From Nemopilema nomurai (taxonomy: Eukaryota > Cnidaria > Scyphozoa > Rhizostomeae > Rhizostomatidae): a stretch of 64,000 bases of DNA. Each line of letters begins with the position of its first letter. Within the stretch, counting starts at the first letter, position 1. The position numbers and the translations under genes are program-made. Positions 14,601 through 26,140 of this stretch are shown here, piece after piece. The stretch covers positions 393,560 to 457,559 of the forward strand of contig ML133383.1 in the NCBI GenBank assembly GCA_003864495.1, in the 5' to 3' direction. The notes beneath the pieces were generated by a model. That model was not told the origin of the DNA. It did not search any database and saw nothing but the letters and a program-made list of their open reading frames with translations.

Positions 14601-17600
14601 GCTCTTCTTGTTCTAACAATCACAATAGCACTGTTAACGCATCAGTCCTACTATAGAAATGATTGCAAGAGTACAAAGGAACAAACCTCGTACTGGATCA
14701 GCCTCTCGACGGCCTCCTTTAACTCTTCGAAGGATGACTTACTTGAAACGCTAAGATCGATCTCTTCATCGAAAGATTTCAACGTCATCTAGCCCAAGAC
14801 AAATATAGAACAACGATCATCAAGTAGAAATCAAAATGTTACGTGAAAGAGTATACCAATTAATTACTTTTTTCTCTTTATCAATGTGATCTTGTCAATT
14901 ACGAGCAAATGACCTGTTATTCCTAGTGCTTCCTACCACAAAATATCCTTCAAATATACCAAATATTATACATATATATACTATATAAAGTCAAGATACG
15001 CATCTACCAAAAATCCATAACATTTACTGACCATCTATAAAATTTGCCGACAAATTTTCCAAAAATTGACATCTATATTCTTTATATAATAATAAAAGTT
15101 TTTCTTACAATTTAAATAATTAATAGAAAGACTGTAGAATAAATGTAACAACATGCAGGTTCAAAATGATTGCGCACCCTGTAGAAATCTCAATAAAAAT
15201 TTAAATATGATCATAAAAACCTTTTAAAAAAATAAACAACCTAATAAACGGTTTTGGTAACCAACGTACCTCTATCGTCTTCAATAGGACATTTCTTGAA
15301 AATTTCCCCGGCACAAACAGATTGCTCAAGTATATTTCCTTCAAACAAGAAAAAAAATCCTTTAGTAAACAAAATCTGGTTAAGATCTGCAGTAAAAACC
15401 TGAGTCTACTTTCTAAATTCCGCCAGGGTATGTTTGATGAAGTTTGTGAACAGAGGAGAATAAGACAGAACAAGTGGACGTGCAAGTATTGACAGATACT
15501 TGTGATCATGCCGTAGCAAACAGTGCAGAGCTGGTTTAATCAAGTCCCCTTCTTTCTAACCAAGCCCTATTTTAAGCGGGGTTTGGCAACCAAGTATGCG
15601 ACTTATTGACAATAGCAGATGAAGATGATTACGTTTGGTTCCATTGAATGATGGACAAACACAGTTGCATCCTCTCCAGCATGAAGAATGACGTCATTCC
15701 ATCCCATGTCCAATCCTGCTGCCCTGTAGAAGGCATCAATTATTGCTGTCAGTGAAAGTGCTCCGAACAAAAAGTTAACTGCTGATAATGAATCAGACGG
15801 CCATTAGATAATAATCTGACAGTTATTGTCCGGACAGACAATAATCCGAGAGGTAATATTAACGCAGACAATAATCTGACAGTTTATGTCCGGACAGACA
15901 ATAATCCGAGTGGTAATATTCACGCAGACAATAATTGAACATAGGATGTTCGGACAGACAATAATCCGAGAGGTAATATTCACTCAGACAATAATCGGAC
16001 AGATAGAATTCAAATAGACATTAATCCGACAGGTAATATTTGGAGGGACAATAATCTGACAGATATGAAGGATTATAGGACAATAAACCAATGAGTCGGT
16101 GAAATGAACTTGAAAAAATCAGAATCTGAATTCGAGAACATCAAATTCGAGCAGGACAAAATATTCAAGTTTTAGAAGAATGGATACCGATAAGCTTGTA
16201 TTTATACTCAAGATGGAGCATGATTGCATTTCTGGGCAAAATCCCAAAGACCCCATTTTCAAAAACAATCTAGATGGATTTGGGTCAGCTGAAATTAAGG
16301 CTGCGTTTACACGATGTCTTTGGAACCGTACTATACAGAACCGTTTCCGTTTATCCATTCCCGCATGGCGAATTGTCTCTAGTCGAATTTCCTCTTGCCA
16401 CATTTCTAAGCGTACCTGGCGAGAACCGTTCTGGGTGTTCACACGAGAACTTTTCAGTACGATTCTGTACGGTACCTACTATCTAGGTGGACCTGTTTGG
16501 GTGCAACTAACGGTTTTGTCCGGAAGGGTACTATCAGTTCCAGCGTAAACGCGAGGCCTCTCCGTACCTATTTAGGAACCGTTCTCGTGTAAACGTAGCC
16601 GAAAGAGCTCGGGTATCAAATGAAGATTAGATTTCAAAGGTACTCTCAGTTAAAAAACTTTAGATGAGTCCAAAAGATACCAAAATGAAGTACTAATAGG
16701 GTTAGACGAATCAACGAAAAAGCAAGATAGGATTGAGAAACGTGGATTCAATCACTACCTTTGAAAACGTAAGGTGACAGAGATGAATGAAAAAAAACAA
16801 AATAACTCAAATGCATCCAAATAATCAAAACGGTTCAATAGGGGTTGGTGAAACCAGTTGTGGGAATTTCTTCGTTGATTTTCGACATAAAAATGAAATG
16901 TTAGAATTCCCACAAAATATGTTCAATAAACGAAGGTCGGTATATTCAGCTAAAGAGAACTTCCACGCCTATTACACGTAAGGGTGCTGGTGGTAGAAAG
17001 AATGATAGTAAGGTAGGGAAAGGATGGTTGGAGGCACGTGGCTGGGTCACACTTACTCTTCTATAGCAGCGTATTGCAACAGGGAATCCCCAGAAGAGCT
17101 GGTCCACATCGCCCAGATGTTCTTGTGGGTCAGTGCAAAGTCCATTAAACATGTCTGCAAAGCAAATGGGGGATAGAGAAACAAGATGACATGAAATATG
17201 CTGGGATGACACAAGATTAAATATCCTTGTGACATCTTACATCGAACGAGTTGAAATGCAAAATGAATCAAGCGTATGTGAGTCATTGAAAAGAGCTGTG
17301 GAATGAGGGTCATTTGGGTTGTGTAACAGTAAATATGCAGTGCGGACGTCAAGAGAATCATGCCGCGAAGGATTGGCAGATTGAAGTCAATGTCACGCGA
17401 CCTGCCTTCGCAGTCGATGCAATTTGGAAGCGCAGCTGTCTGGAGCGTGTTTTTGCTTCAGCCAGACAGTCGACCGACAAAACAGGGAGATGATGGGAAC
17501 CGAATGGGATTGGCGATTGCGATATAAGATCAACACGCAGAAGGCACTCAAAACACTTGAGTTGAAAGAGATTGGTACATGCTACTTGTTTCTAGTTATA

Positions 17601-20600
17601 GTACTGTCTCCCTGGTTGCTAGAGGGATATGTTGCTAGCTATTGTGATATCTTTCTGATTGCGAGAGAGAGAGGCTTCTAGTTATAGTACTGTCTTTCTG
17701 GTTGCTAGAGGGATATGTTGCTAGCCATTGTAACATTTTTCTGATTGTGCGAGAGAGAGAGGCTTCTAGTTATAGTATTGTCTCCCTGGTTGCTAGAGGG
17801 ATATGTTGCTAGTTATTGTGATATCTTTCTGATTGCGAGAGAGAGAGGCTTCTAGTTATAGTACTGTCTCCCTGGTTGCTAGAGGGATATGTTGCTAGTT
17901 ACTGTAATATCTTTCTGATTGCGAGAGAGAGAGGCTCCTATATATAGTATTGTCTCCCTGGTTGCTAAAGGAATATGATGCTACAATCCTGGCCAAAAGA
18001 TAGTGGACTGGCTGGCAAATTGCTGCCTTTTTTAAAAGATACACTCCCCACCCCCCACAAGCAATGTTGAGATGGTCACTTATACTCATTTCGGTAACTG
18101 ATACTTTGATATTTTCCAAAAAACCAACATTGCTGCTGGGGTGGGGGGTTTCTATACCATTTTGGGGATAAAATTCCAATCTTAGTGGTTTTTTCTCCAG
18201 TCCACTAACCTTTTGGCCAGGATTGTAGTTACTGTGATATCTTTCTGGTTGCGAGAGAGAGGAGTTTCTAGTTATGGTACTGTGTTTCTCCAACGTAAAA
18301 AGCGCTCACTGCCTTTTGAGATCATTGGAAACTCACGCTGAGCATGACAACCATTGGACTGATCTGACACTGCGTAGGCGCAAATCATACCTGCTTGGTA
18401 AAGTGTGATGAGAGAAGAGAGAGTTCCACGTCTCCTTCGTCTTCGATGACCTCAAATGCAAAAAACTGCAACGCAAAATAAATGCACACCATTCATATCC
18501 ATGTACATTCAAAATTCAACTAAACTCAGCAATACTACAATACTACTATAATAACAACAATTAAATGTATAAAGATAAACATAAGACATTTAGCACAAAC
18601 TGTAGGTTTTTTGAGTTTCTAAGGAGAAGTTCACCCAATAGGTATAATAATAGAGGAGAAAGCCCCCCCCCCCCTCCGTTTTGTTATTTTGGATTAAGAG
18701 ACATGATTGAAAAGGAACAAAATACTTCATTTTATATGATTTACAAATCATCTTGACTTTGAATTTGACAACTGACAAACATTAGGCAACTGAGGCAGGC
18801 AAAAGTATTAAAAGCCAATGTTTCGTTGCTTAGAGGTTTTGACGTATTTGATAACTTAAAGCGCATTGATTGCTGCTATCTTTTACCTGGTTTCTTCACA
18901 TATAAAAAGCCTTGCAAAGTTTTCCTAACAAAGTATTGACCTCATACTTTGTGAGTGGTGACAAGTGTCTATACGGTAAATTGAAATCACCTTGGCATAA
19001 AAGACAGACTATTACCTGGGACTGGAATCTGAAGTTCAAAAAGACACCAATGAAATGATTATCTTGTTCGATTTCACTTGCTTTGCGTATCAAGTGAGCT
19101 TGCGCTGTAGAAAAGAAAATGAATGTGTAAACGAATAAATAAAATGAGCAGCCATACAAACAAATAAATCAAGAAAAAACTTATGGTCATTCTGCTGAGG
19201 GTAAAACTCACAAAAATCAAAAGGATGATACAAAAGGAAAGACTCAATTCCTGCACAAAATTATAAACAGTTCTGTGAAGGTATTTCTTCAACTACTATG
19301 CTTTGACTAAATTCAAACATTTTTAGATAACATAACAGAATAAATGCTCTGTTGTGTAACTAGTTTTTTGACAAAAAAGTTGAGAATTCAAATTATATAC
19401 AAACTCAAAGGTGAGTAGAACAGACAATGAGTATTTCATTTGGTTAATCTAGAATTGGCTTGCCAAATCTGGTACAGTAGAAACTTTCTGGGTTCTGTCA
19501 AGCAAAAGACAAACCTATTCCAGACTGAACATCCAGGACATCTGGCAGCAAAGGAGAAAGGTCATAGTCTTCAATGCACTCTAGAGACTGCAATGAAAGT
19601 TCACAATGTCAAATGTTAAAGGTCATTAGACCCAATGAAAGCATGCTTTGATGAAATAACATGGCAAACTAAGATGAAAGCATTTACAGCAGTAAATAGC
19701 ACTTCTAGATGCTTGGAATTATAAGATGCTTTATAACAAAGACCGAAAACTAAGTTGAATGTCAAATGATATTCAAGCCTTGTAACATACTTTGCAGGAC
19801 CATATTCTGATTTTCAGATCTCTGCAGAGAGCAAATATAAAACTCTCCTTTCCAATAGTGTGGATCTCACAAGACTGAACGCTATCATGTGGAAGGTTAT
19901 CGCCCCTATGATAAAAAAACCATTAATTTCTTTCACATTAATTAAATGCAAAAGTTCTGAAAACTTGATGAGCATCAATTTCTTTTAACCTTTTGCTTTA
20001 TTTAAAATAGATGAAGGCTGATGATCAAAGAAAATAGAATCAAGCTTAGAAAAGACACATGCCCAGCAAAGACCAAAATAACTTTAACATAATTCAACAT
20101 GCCAAATAACTGGTAAGAATCTATGATGCCAAATAAATTTCTTCTGAGTAAAAAAAGACTAGAGAGGAGATGGGCATACCTGAAAACTGTTGGAACAAGT
20201 CCTGTCCATAGTCTTTTCATCATGCTCGTCTGCTTAAGTTCAATCACTTTTGGAGTGGCTAGAAGATAGAAACTTACTTTGGTGATTTTCAATCAGGACA
20301 TACTTTGGGGAAAAGCAACTTTAAAAGCAGGCGCTAAGCTGCAGTTAATAAAGCTTTGTTGACTAGGGCTCCTCCAAGTGGTACACATAATTTTATGGAG
20401 TGCTGGATGACTGAATAGTAAAACAGTGAGTTGAAAATCTTGTGGTTGTAGATTTAAAACATAGTCTGTGACAAAAATGGCATCTGGTCTTTTAAGCACT
20501 AAAGCACTGATCAGGTCCTCTGGTAGTGCTGACCAAGAGAAGCACTATGAATTGAAAGTCAGGAATAAATCAAGGATGTAAAAAGGTGACAATTTTTAAA

Positions 20601-22034
20601 CAATTTGAGCAGGCTTTGGTATTTTGCTATCAGAACAAACAGTACCAAGACAGCATAGTTTATGGCACTCCCCACGAAGGCTACACAGATAAACAATTAG
20701 ATGTGATCATTGATTGTCCACTTAAGTTGTGTCTAGATAAATACTTAAATACTTACACTGACTGTTTAACGCTGGTAGGGTGACAAAGATGAGGGAGCCA
20801 TCAATAGTGGGTAATGAAGCTAAACATTCTCCAAATGAAGAAACTTCAGCAGAAAATGTGAGGCATTTTTTTGGCAAAGCAGCAAAACACCATCTGTCTG
20901 ACGCTACTCCAGTTGGGTTATTAACAAATATGGATGGGGAGGATGCATCAATGCTCGAGGAAATGTATGCACCCTGTAAAAGAAAGCCTATTGTTACATT
21001 CACAAGGAGAAAGCATTGTATACAGCAATGATTAATTTCAGAGGCAAAAAAACCGTTCAATCCTGAATCTTGTTCTTCATCCTTTCTATAGCTATAAAGC
21101 TATATAGCTATTATCTATAAATAAGTAGTACTACCATCTGTAATGTAATAATTAGGCAAGCAATTGATGAAAAGTAAGTGAAAAAATGGATCTACACTAT
21201 AACTGTCTTGCTCTGTAAATAATTCAATTAAACAATTCAATTCATATACAAAACAATTATAATTCAACACTTTAAAAAACAGCTGGTTACAAATGAGTGG
21301 CAACTGCTGATATCAGTCAACTTTGACAAATGAAGATACCCCTAGACCTAATTGTGCATACCTGTTTCTCCTTGGTTGGATGGTGCCATGTGAGTCTGTG
21401 TATTGAGTGAGCTGTTGCAAGAACAACAGTAACAGCATTTGCATCTTCAAGGATTTTGACAACAGACAAAAACTTGAGGTTCCTTATTTTAAAACAAATT
21501 TGGTTTCCATATAGGTGAAGATCTTGTGACACTTCTGTTAGATAGACAGCATTCTGGGAAATTCTCCTGCAAATAAAATATGCAATAGCGCATTCATCCT
21601 TAAGACAATATTTCATGCCATGCCAAAAAATCTCGAACTGACTTAGAGAAGCCAAAGGAAAAAACCTTTTGAAGACATGCCTTGCCTCGGGTCTCAAAGA
21701 AAAACTGCCCCTTTAGATGTGCTCTGGATGTTTTATACTACAATCAGAATGAAATTGCTAAAAATCCTTCTACAGTGGGGAGCAGTGTGCTAATGTGTGC
21801 AAATTTGGGCATTCAATGATAGGCCAACATCATCACTTACCAAAAAATTGAGCGGTTTCGGGTCGTTCTACTATAATGGTGGCAATGTTTATAAGAAAAG
21901 CCACCAGCTTTGTCTTGGGAAACAGTTTCCTCTATATTGTCGTCGATATGTACGTCTGACTGGACGGTAAGCTCCAAAACCCTTCCCCCTTCAAAGCTGA
22001 AAGGTACATGAACCTCGTTGTAAGAGCCCGCCAT
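419..22034 (-). CDS. NUP160: Nucleoporin NUP160, 35 exons, 3' end off the window
   Basis: Scaffold protein of the Y-complex (NUP107-160) of the nuclear pore. The reading follows vertebrate NUP160 end to end: an N-terminal beta-propeller (exons 1 to about 10; AGGF and TRNRSIFW, later VIELKQTSMMKRL and LMDFALTHKNIWAMW), then an alpha-helical solenoid (EEFYNLQMQSWSRFYASAVQYD, MEICRDLLLLM, VVNIIETRARTVD, NAAELLRVFINFDLLEEA). Exons in transcript order: 22034-21841, 21566-21362, 20973-20757, 20258-20180, 19905-19791, 19587-19515, 19104-19016, 18465-18391, 17154-17057, 15723-15633, 15338-15270, 14788-14687, 14118-14014, 13428-13363, 13093-12982, 12368-12307, 11778-11675, 10314-10249, 9941-9809, 9446-9289, 9069-8936, 8755-8679, 8354-8189, 7837-7632, 7187-7105, 6705-6607, 6146-6052, 5459-5363, 5015-4910, 4353-4280, 3705-3601, 3089-2891, 2677-2551, 1658-1584, 689-419. 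All have GT-AG borders and phases agree except 9809 to 9446, where phase 0 meets phase 1; the donor at 9289 is also weak. The start is the ATG at 22034. About 1,376 residues are visible, so roughly 50 are missing. Confidence 0.93.
4208..4263. repeat. 14-bp tandem repeat, about 4 copies
   Basis: The unit TTCAATTCAACAAA is repeated three times exactly, then once with changes, in the NUP160 intron just before the exon at 4280. Confidence 0.85.
4769..4844. repeat. 14-bp tandem repeat, 5 copies plus part
   Basis: The unit CCTAAAAAATCGGA is perfectly repeated five times at 14-bp spacing, followed by a degenerate copy, inside a NUP160 intron. The lack of divergence suggests recent expansion. Confidence 0.95.
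8021..8066. repeat. CAA trinucleotide microsatellite
   Basis: Two runs of CAA repeats separated by CATCAT, in a NUP160 intron. On the minus strand it reads as a poly-Leu open frame, which is not thought to be coding. Confidence 0.9.
9561..9805. repeat. Tandem duplication of about 115-130 bp
   Basis: Two adjacent copies share ATTAAGACATC, AAGAATGTCA, CACTGTGTCTTTTAGTTTCG and CCACTATTCAA in the same order. The first runs from about 9561 to 9690, the second to about 9805. The second copy ends at the donor side of the NUP160 exon at 9809, the same junction where the exon phases do not match. Confidence 0.85.
10419..10580. repeat. 18-20 bp degenerate minisatellite
   Basis: About nine imperfect copies of a unit like TATCATAGTTAATCACTGC lie in the NUP160 intron right of the exon at 10249-10314. 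Confidence 0.88.
11597..11634. repeat. AAAT tetranucleotide microsatellite
   Basis: About nine uninterrupted AAAT units in the intron left of the NUP160 exon at 11675. Confidence 0.95.
12038..12200. repeat. Purine-only low-complexity tract
   Basis: About 160 bp consisting almost entirely of A and G on the plus strand (GGAAAAAGG and GAAGAAAG motifs). It creates Lys/Arg/Glu- or Phe/Ser/Leu-rich open frames on the two strands that are compositional artefacts. It sits in a NUP160 intron. Confidence 0.85.
13255..13312. promoter_or_regulatory. Cluster of nuclear-receptor half-sites
   Basis: Two copies of TAACCTTTGACCT (13255-13267 and 13290-13302) each form an imperfect DR1 of the AGGTCA half-site read on the minus strand. 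A further TGACCT at 13270 makes a DR2 with the first copy, and TGACCC at 13307 makes a DR4 with the second. They lie in the NUP160 intron between the exons at 12982-13093 and 13363-13428. DR1 sites are typically bound by HNF4/RXR-type receptors. Function is inferred from the motif only. Confidence 0.4.
15781..16080. repeat. 60-bp minisatellite, about 5 copies
   Basis: The period is close to 60 bp. Each copy carries GACAATAATCCGAGAGGTAA-like and CAGACAATAATCTGACAG-like halves that are themselves related, so the unit arose from a 30-bp half-unit. Copies diverge progressively toward the right. It lies in the NUP160 intron right of the exon at 15633-15723. Confidence 0.9.
16299..16600. mobile_element. 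MITE-like element with GGCTRCGTTTACACGA termini
   Basis: A 302-bp segment flanked by near-identical inverted ends: GGCTGCGTTTACACGA on the left, and the complement of GGCTACGTTTACACGA on the right. The interior has related subterminal motifs (GAACCGTTC, GGAACCGTAC) and no transposase frame. The immediate flanks (ATTAA, GAAAG) show no clear target duplication, so the superfamily is open. It sits in a NUP160 intron. Confidence 0.7.
17590..18290. repeat. 86-bp minisatellite, interrupted by a MITE
   Basis: Copies start with TTCTAGTTATAG at 17590, 17676, 17764, 17850 and, degenerate, 17936. Each contains GGTTGCTAGAGGGATATGTT and ends in a GAGAGAGAGG run. The fifth copy is split by the inserted element at 17984-18225 and resumes after it. 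It lies in the NUP160 intron between the exons at 17057-17154 and 18391-18465. Confidence 0.92.
17984..18225. mobile_element. Tc1/mariner-type MITE with TA target duplication
   Basis: A 242-bp non-coding element. Its ends are inverted repeats of about 30 bp beginning CAATCCTGGCCAAAAG and closing with the complement. It is bordered by TA on both sides (17982-17983 and 18226-18227), and neighbouring copies of the host minisatellite show the empty site with one TA. The termini resemble those of Tc1 elements (GCTGGCCAAAAAG), so mobilisation by a Tc1/mariner transposase encoded elsewhere is likely. Confidence 0.88.
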
Positions 22035-22858
22035 TTCCAAGCGCAGTTTAGAAAAAAGCTCTGGTACTTCATGTACAACATCATTTTCAAAGAGTGCATG
22101 TCTGTATGTGTGTATGCTTGGAATTCACAATTGCCTTGTTACCTATGTACATTATTGTGGTTTATTGGAATTAGATCAATTGAACTTGGCTGATAAATAA
22201 AATATGCAATAGTTTTGGAAATGAGTGTTCTTAAAAAATAAAGGTTAAAGAAACATCAATTTTATTGGCCCACTGTTGGCTTTGCTATTGCAGAAATTTC
22301 AAATCTTGTGTAAATTGCTTGACACCATCCAAAGCCATTCAATGCATTTGGGTGTCCTTAGATGGGATCCCGTTTTTTTTTATATATTGAATGTTGTCTC
22401 CTTTTAGAATCATACAGCTTTGTGAGCTCCAGTACAGAAGTACTAGTCATACATTTTAATTTCTTGTTGCACTTCCAAGTGGTCATTTGAAGTTACATGA
22501 TATGTAACGCTAGCAAGGAGAACACTCCCAAAATGGGGGATAAGGTCTTTAGGTCTTTTATTTATGTCTAAGAGGCCAGAAGAGTAGTTCCAAGGAATAA
22601 AAGGAATTCCAGATATTTGAGTCAATGATGTGTATAAATCAACTGCGCTCATTGTTAAGTTAAGGTTGCCACATACACTCCAAATAAAAATGCTGACTTT
22701 GTCAGCATTATGGCATCAATAAAATAAAGTGCAAATTAATATTTCTAAGGAGTAATGAATGTGATTTCTGGTAACAGGCTGTGTTTTTTGTTTGTGCATA
22801 TTTTAAAAAGAGTCAAGTGCTTGAAACTTCCAGAGCTGAAACCTCCACAACTTCTGTA
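22035..22858. other. NUP160 upstream region and pirin 3' flank
   Basis: There is no coding sequence here. It separates the NUP160 start from the pirin stop by about 0.8 kb, so the pirin 3' UTR and the NUP160 promoter must share it. A perfect small palindrome lies at 22689-22709 (AATGCTGAC, loop TTT, GTCAGCATT). Confidence 0.6.
22557..22562 (-). terminator. Possible pirin polyadenylation signal
   Basis: AATAAA read on the minus strand, about 300 bp beyond the pirin stop codon and before the NUP160 start. Candidate only. Confidence 0.35.
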
Positions 22859-23764
22859 TCATGTTAGTTTCTGGAAGCTAAAATTGTTTTCTTCCTTCGT
22901 TATCACATCCATGACCTTGTTTGCATCTTCCTCGTCCTTGGCAATGATGAAACCATTTCTTCCAAGAAGCTTCACCCATGGTTCATTCAAAGGCTTTCCA
23001 GCTACAACCAAGGCATCACAAACATTTTCCCCCTCACTGTTGTCAATCAGGAGATCTCCACCTTTTCCGAAAACTAGACATCCACCATTCTTTTCCAGCA
23101 ACTCCTTCTCAGCTCCAATTTTGCTCTTCCCTTCGATCACAATGATAAATCCCTGCTCCAGATCCTCATCCAGTGGCACTTTCATGGTCTTGCCTTGCTC
23201 CACAGACGCTCTTACCATCACTGCTCTTGGGAAGGCTTTCAGCTTCACTGGGGATTCCACATTTCCTAGTTTGCCAACATTTACCCTCAGCTTGCCTCCC
23301 TCTAAATCCATAACAGGGATATCATCTTTGTCTACTCTTATTAGCTCTGGGGGAAGGTCAAGCTTATCAGCTGGGATTTTGAAAATCGTTTGAATAGCCA
23401 TGTGTTGCCCTTCTCTTGCGGTTTTCTCTTCGTGGCAAACGCCCCTGCCTGCAGATACAGCATAGATTCCAAAGGCTTCATTCAAGTGATCTGAAGCACC
23501 AGTGAGGTTGTCTGCATCCATAAAGCAACCCTCTACTACCGTTGTAACTGCAATGAGACCATAATGCGGGTGCATTCCAAATGGGGGCAATCCTTTACCG
23601 TTAATAACACCAATGTCACATAGCACCACTGGATCCACATCTACAAGGGGATGTTTTGTGCCTTGGCCTTTGAAATCTAAGCTTCCAACGAGGCGCTGAA
23701 GTGGGCCTGCTTTAGTTGCCAGGACCCTACTTGTTATTGATCGAAGTGCTGCTCCACTTGCCAT
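22859..23764 (-). CDS. Pirin family protein, intronless
   Basis: A 301-residue bicupin of the pirin family; human pirin is 290. Pirins are iron-binding nuclear proteins that modulate NF-kB in mammals, and some family members have quercetinase activity. The iron ligands are all present: His65 and His67 in GMHPHYG, His111 and Glu113 in AGRGVCHEE, with the spacing seen in pirin. The C-terminal pirin cupin follows, ending with NEPWVKLLGRNGFIIA, the counterpart of the EP...GPFVMN stretch. The ATG at 23764 is the first Met; the basic, Ser/Ala-rich N-terminus could be a mitochondrial presequence but also aligns with the normal pirin start. The gene is uninterrupted, whereas the human gene has many introns. 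A long antisense frame is only its shadow. Confidence 0.88.
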   Translation of the reverse strand: MASGAALRSITSRVLATKAGPLQRLVGSLDFKGQGTKHPLVDVDPVVLCDIGVINGKGLPPFGMHPHYGLIAVTTVVEGCFMDADNLTGASDHLNEAFGIYAVSAGRGVCHEEKTAREGQHMAIQTIFKIPADKLDLPPELIRVDKDDIPVMDLEGGKLRVNVGKLGNVESPVKLKAFPRAVMVRASVEQGKTMKVPLDEDLEQGFIIVIEGKSKIGAEKELLEKNGGCLVFGKGGDLLIDNSEGENVCDALVVAGKPLNEPWVKLLGRNGFIIAKDEEDANKVMDVITKEENNFSFQKLT

Positions 23765-25900
23765 AACTTTGTTGTAGACAAAACGAAGAAACTTTCCTTT
23801 GACTTGACTAAGTATATTTGACGCTGCCTAGGCCACCTGATCGCTTGCCTACAGGTATAAAAGGTAGTCTAAATGAAACAAAGTGGCATTAGTTGCGGTT
23901 AAAGATAGACAATAAGAAAGATTTTCTTGTTGAAAAGGCAGCACCCATCCTATTGTTGGTTGTTGACTCTTGTTTTGTTCACGTGCAAAGACAAGCGAGG
24001 TGGTTGTGTTGTCACCAATGAACTGATGCTGGGGAGCTGTTGTTGGAAATCATTTAGGGTGAAGATGGGGTAAAGGTTTTTAGGGAAAATGATCAAGGCA
24101 AGGCAGCTACTCAAAAGTGGAGGGAGTGTAATGAAAATTAGATACATTACAAGGCTTCATAAATAATTCAACCAGTCAAACAATTGTGTCAGTCGTGCTA
24201 ACACATGTACACAGTTTTTTTCAGTTTCAAGGAAACCAAAAAAGTCTTTCGACAAATTTTAGATACAAGCTTTATTTATCTTGCAATTTTCACTTTAATT
24301 GATTTTTAAGGATTCTAAAGTGCCTGTAAACAGCCATTCTCTGTAAGCTATACCATTGAATCTTGGAAATCTTGCGAACTGGAAGCTTTTATCAATGGAT
24401 TAGAGATCTAGATTCAGATTCGTCAATTGATGAGTTGGATACAAAAGGTTCCCAGCCCAAGGAGTTTGCAGCAAAGACATGTACCTGTACTATTCCTGAT
24501 GCATATCCTAATGGGGCGAATGACCTCATACCCCAATTAATACTAAATAACTCGGCAAAAAGTTTTTGAGGCAGTCTTACCAGTAAGATTTTCTAGACGT
24601 TGCAACGAGAATAAGTACAGATAAAAAAGGTATGCTCTGATCTTTAAACCCTTGACGTTGATAAAGCAACAACTCATGAGCTCTGAAAGCAAATTTCATC
24701 AAGATCTGAGGAATGTCTAATTAGAGCTCAAAGTAAGCTGTGTAAGAAACCTAAACAGTAATCAAGCAAATTTCGTCTTCATGCAAAAAAATGCTTCGTG
24801 TCGTGTTTCTTTTGCAGAAATTGCAGTGACTTTGCTCCTGTACCGCTTCAGAATTTCAAAAACTTTAAATTAGTACTGTATATTTCTTGTGTTGTGTGCA
24901 GTTCCTTGTGAAGGAAACGGTAAAAACCGTCCTAAGAAGATTCACATTACAAACCTAGGCTAATTAATATTTGTTGCACGTATTTTTCTGTGAATCTAAT
25001 AATCATGTTTCTGTAATCAGAAATAAATTTCGATACCAAAGTGCCTTAAGAAAGATTTTCCGCAATAAGCAAATCATTCCTTGGTTTAAACAATCATCTG
25101 CTCTGACCTGTTTCAATAGTATTCTTGTCTACTGAAACAGCCTTGCTTCAATCTTCAACAGTTTTGAAGCTACTTGATATATCTTCAAAAAATTTAATGT
25201 TAATTAGGTATTGCATCGAAATTTTGTCTGGTCTTGCAATCGATGATGTTAATGAATATTAATTAATCCAATCAATGAATTATTATGGTGCTGGAGAGGA
25301 ATTTAATCTAATCATTAATTAACAGCCTTTTGTCGGCACCTAGATCAATCATGTTTTCAGCGAAGTCAATTAAGATTTGACAGTGTGTAATGAAATTTGA
25401 CACTTCGTCTATTCCTAGCCGCCACACTTTATTGATATCTGGAATAACAAAGTGAATCTCTATAAAAGAAGTCGATTTGAGACGAAAACATTCGAGAGCG
25501 CCATTCAAGGGCTCTATAGATGATTTGTTTCACCTGAATGACAGAAACTGTTATTCACGTTAACACATCATCCACCTCTCACTGTTAGGCAGCCAGTTAG
25601 TAATCTCAATCGTGGATCTGACTGGATTTTTCTTATGGATTCATTCCTGGCTATAATCACTGGATTTGAAGAAAGATTTATCAGTGGAAGGCCAGAAAAA
25701 AGGCAATTCAAGTGTTAACCTGATTTGAATGAACTGCTTTTCTATCTTTGTTCGAGAGCCTTGTCCAACAAGTAGAAGAAGCACTCATCAACTGCTATGC
25801 TTGAAATATCAGAAATCACAAAAGCCTAGAGAAAGGAACTGCTTATTTGAAGGAATGCTGATCACGGGCTTCTCCGTCACGCCCCCCTGGCGTTTTGTTA
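23765..25900. other. Intergenic, no gene recognised
   Basis: AT-rich sequence right of the pirin gene. TATAAAAG on the plus strand near 23854 is the wrong orientation for pirin, and nothing downstream of it reads as a conserved protein. A 68-codon plus-strand frame at 24363-24569 is unrecognised and probably chance. Confidence 0.5.
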
Positions 25901-26140
25901 CCCTCCTCTACCCTTTTTATCCTCCTCTACCCTCTTTTATCCTCCTCTACCCTCTTTTATCCTCCTCTACCCTCTTTTATCCTCCTCTACCCTCTTTAAT
26001 TCTCCTCTACCCTCTTTTATCCTCCTCTACCCTCTTTTATCTTCCTCTACCCTCTTTTATCCTCCTCTACCCTCTTTTATCCTCCTCTACCCTCTTTTAT
26101 CCTCCTCTACCCTCTTTTATCCTCCTCTACCCTCCCATGC
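25901..26140. repeat. 20-bp pyrimidine minisatellite, 12 copies
   Basis: Twelve head-to-tail copies of CCTCCTCTACCCTCTTTTAT, several identical, grading on the right into irregular CT-rich sequence up to about 26250. It makes a 188-codon plus-strand frame rich in Pro, Leu, Phe and Tyr that has no sign of being a gene. Confidence 0.95.

Noticed and set aside
17895..18293. 132-codon minus-strand frame
   Set aside because: Runs across a MITE and the minisatellite it interrupts; not a gene.
20293..20540. Open minus-strand frame between NUP160 exons 3 and 4
   Set aside because: The flanking exons join in frame without it, and it has no similarity to the NUP160 propeller; taken as chance.
22755..23393. 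212-codon plus-strand frame
   Set aside because: Exactly antisense to the pirin coding region; its composition is that of a shadow frame.
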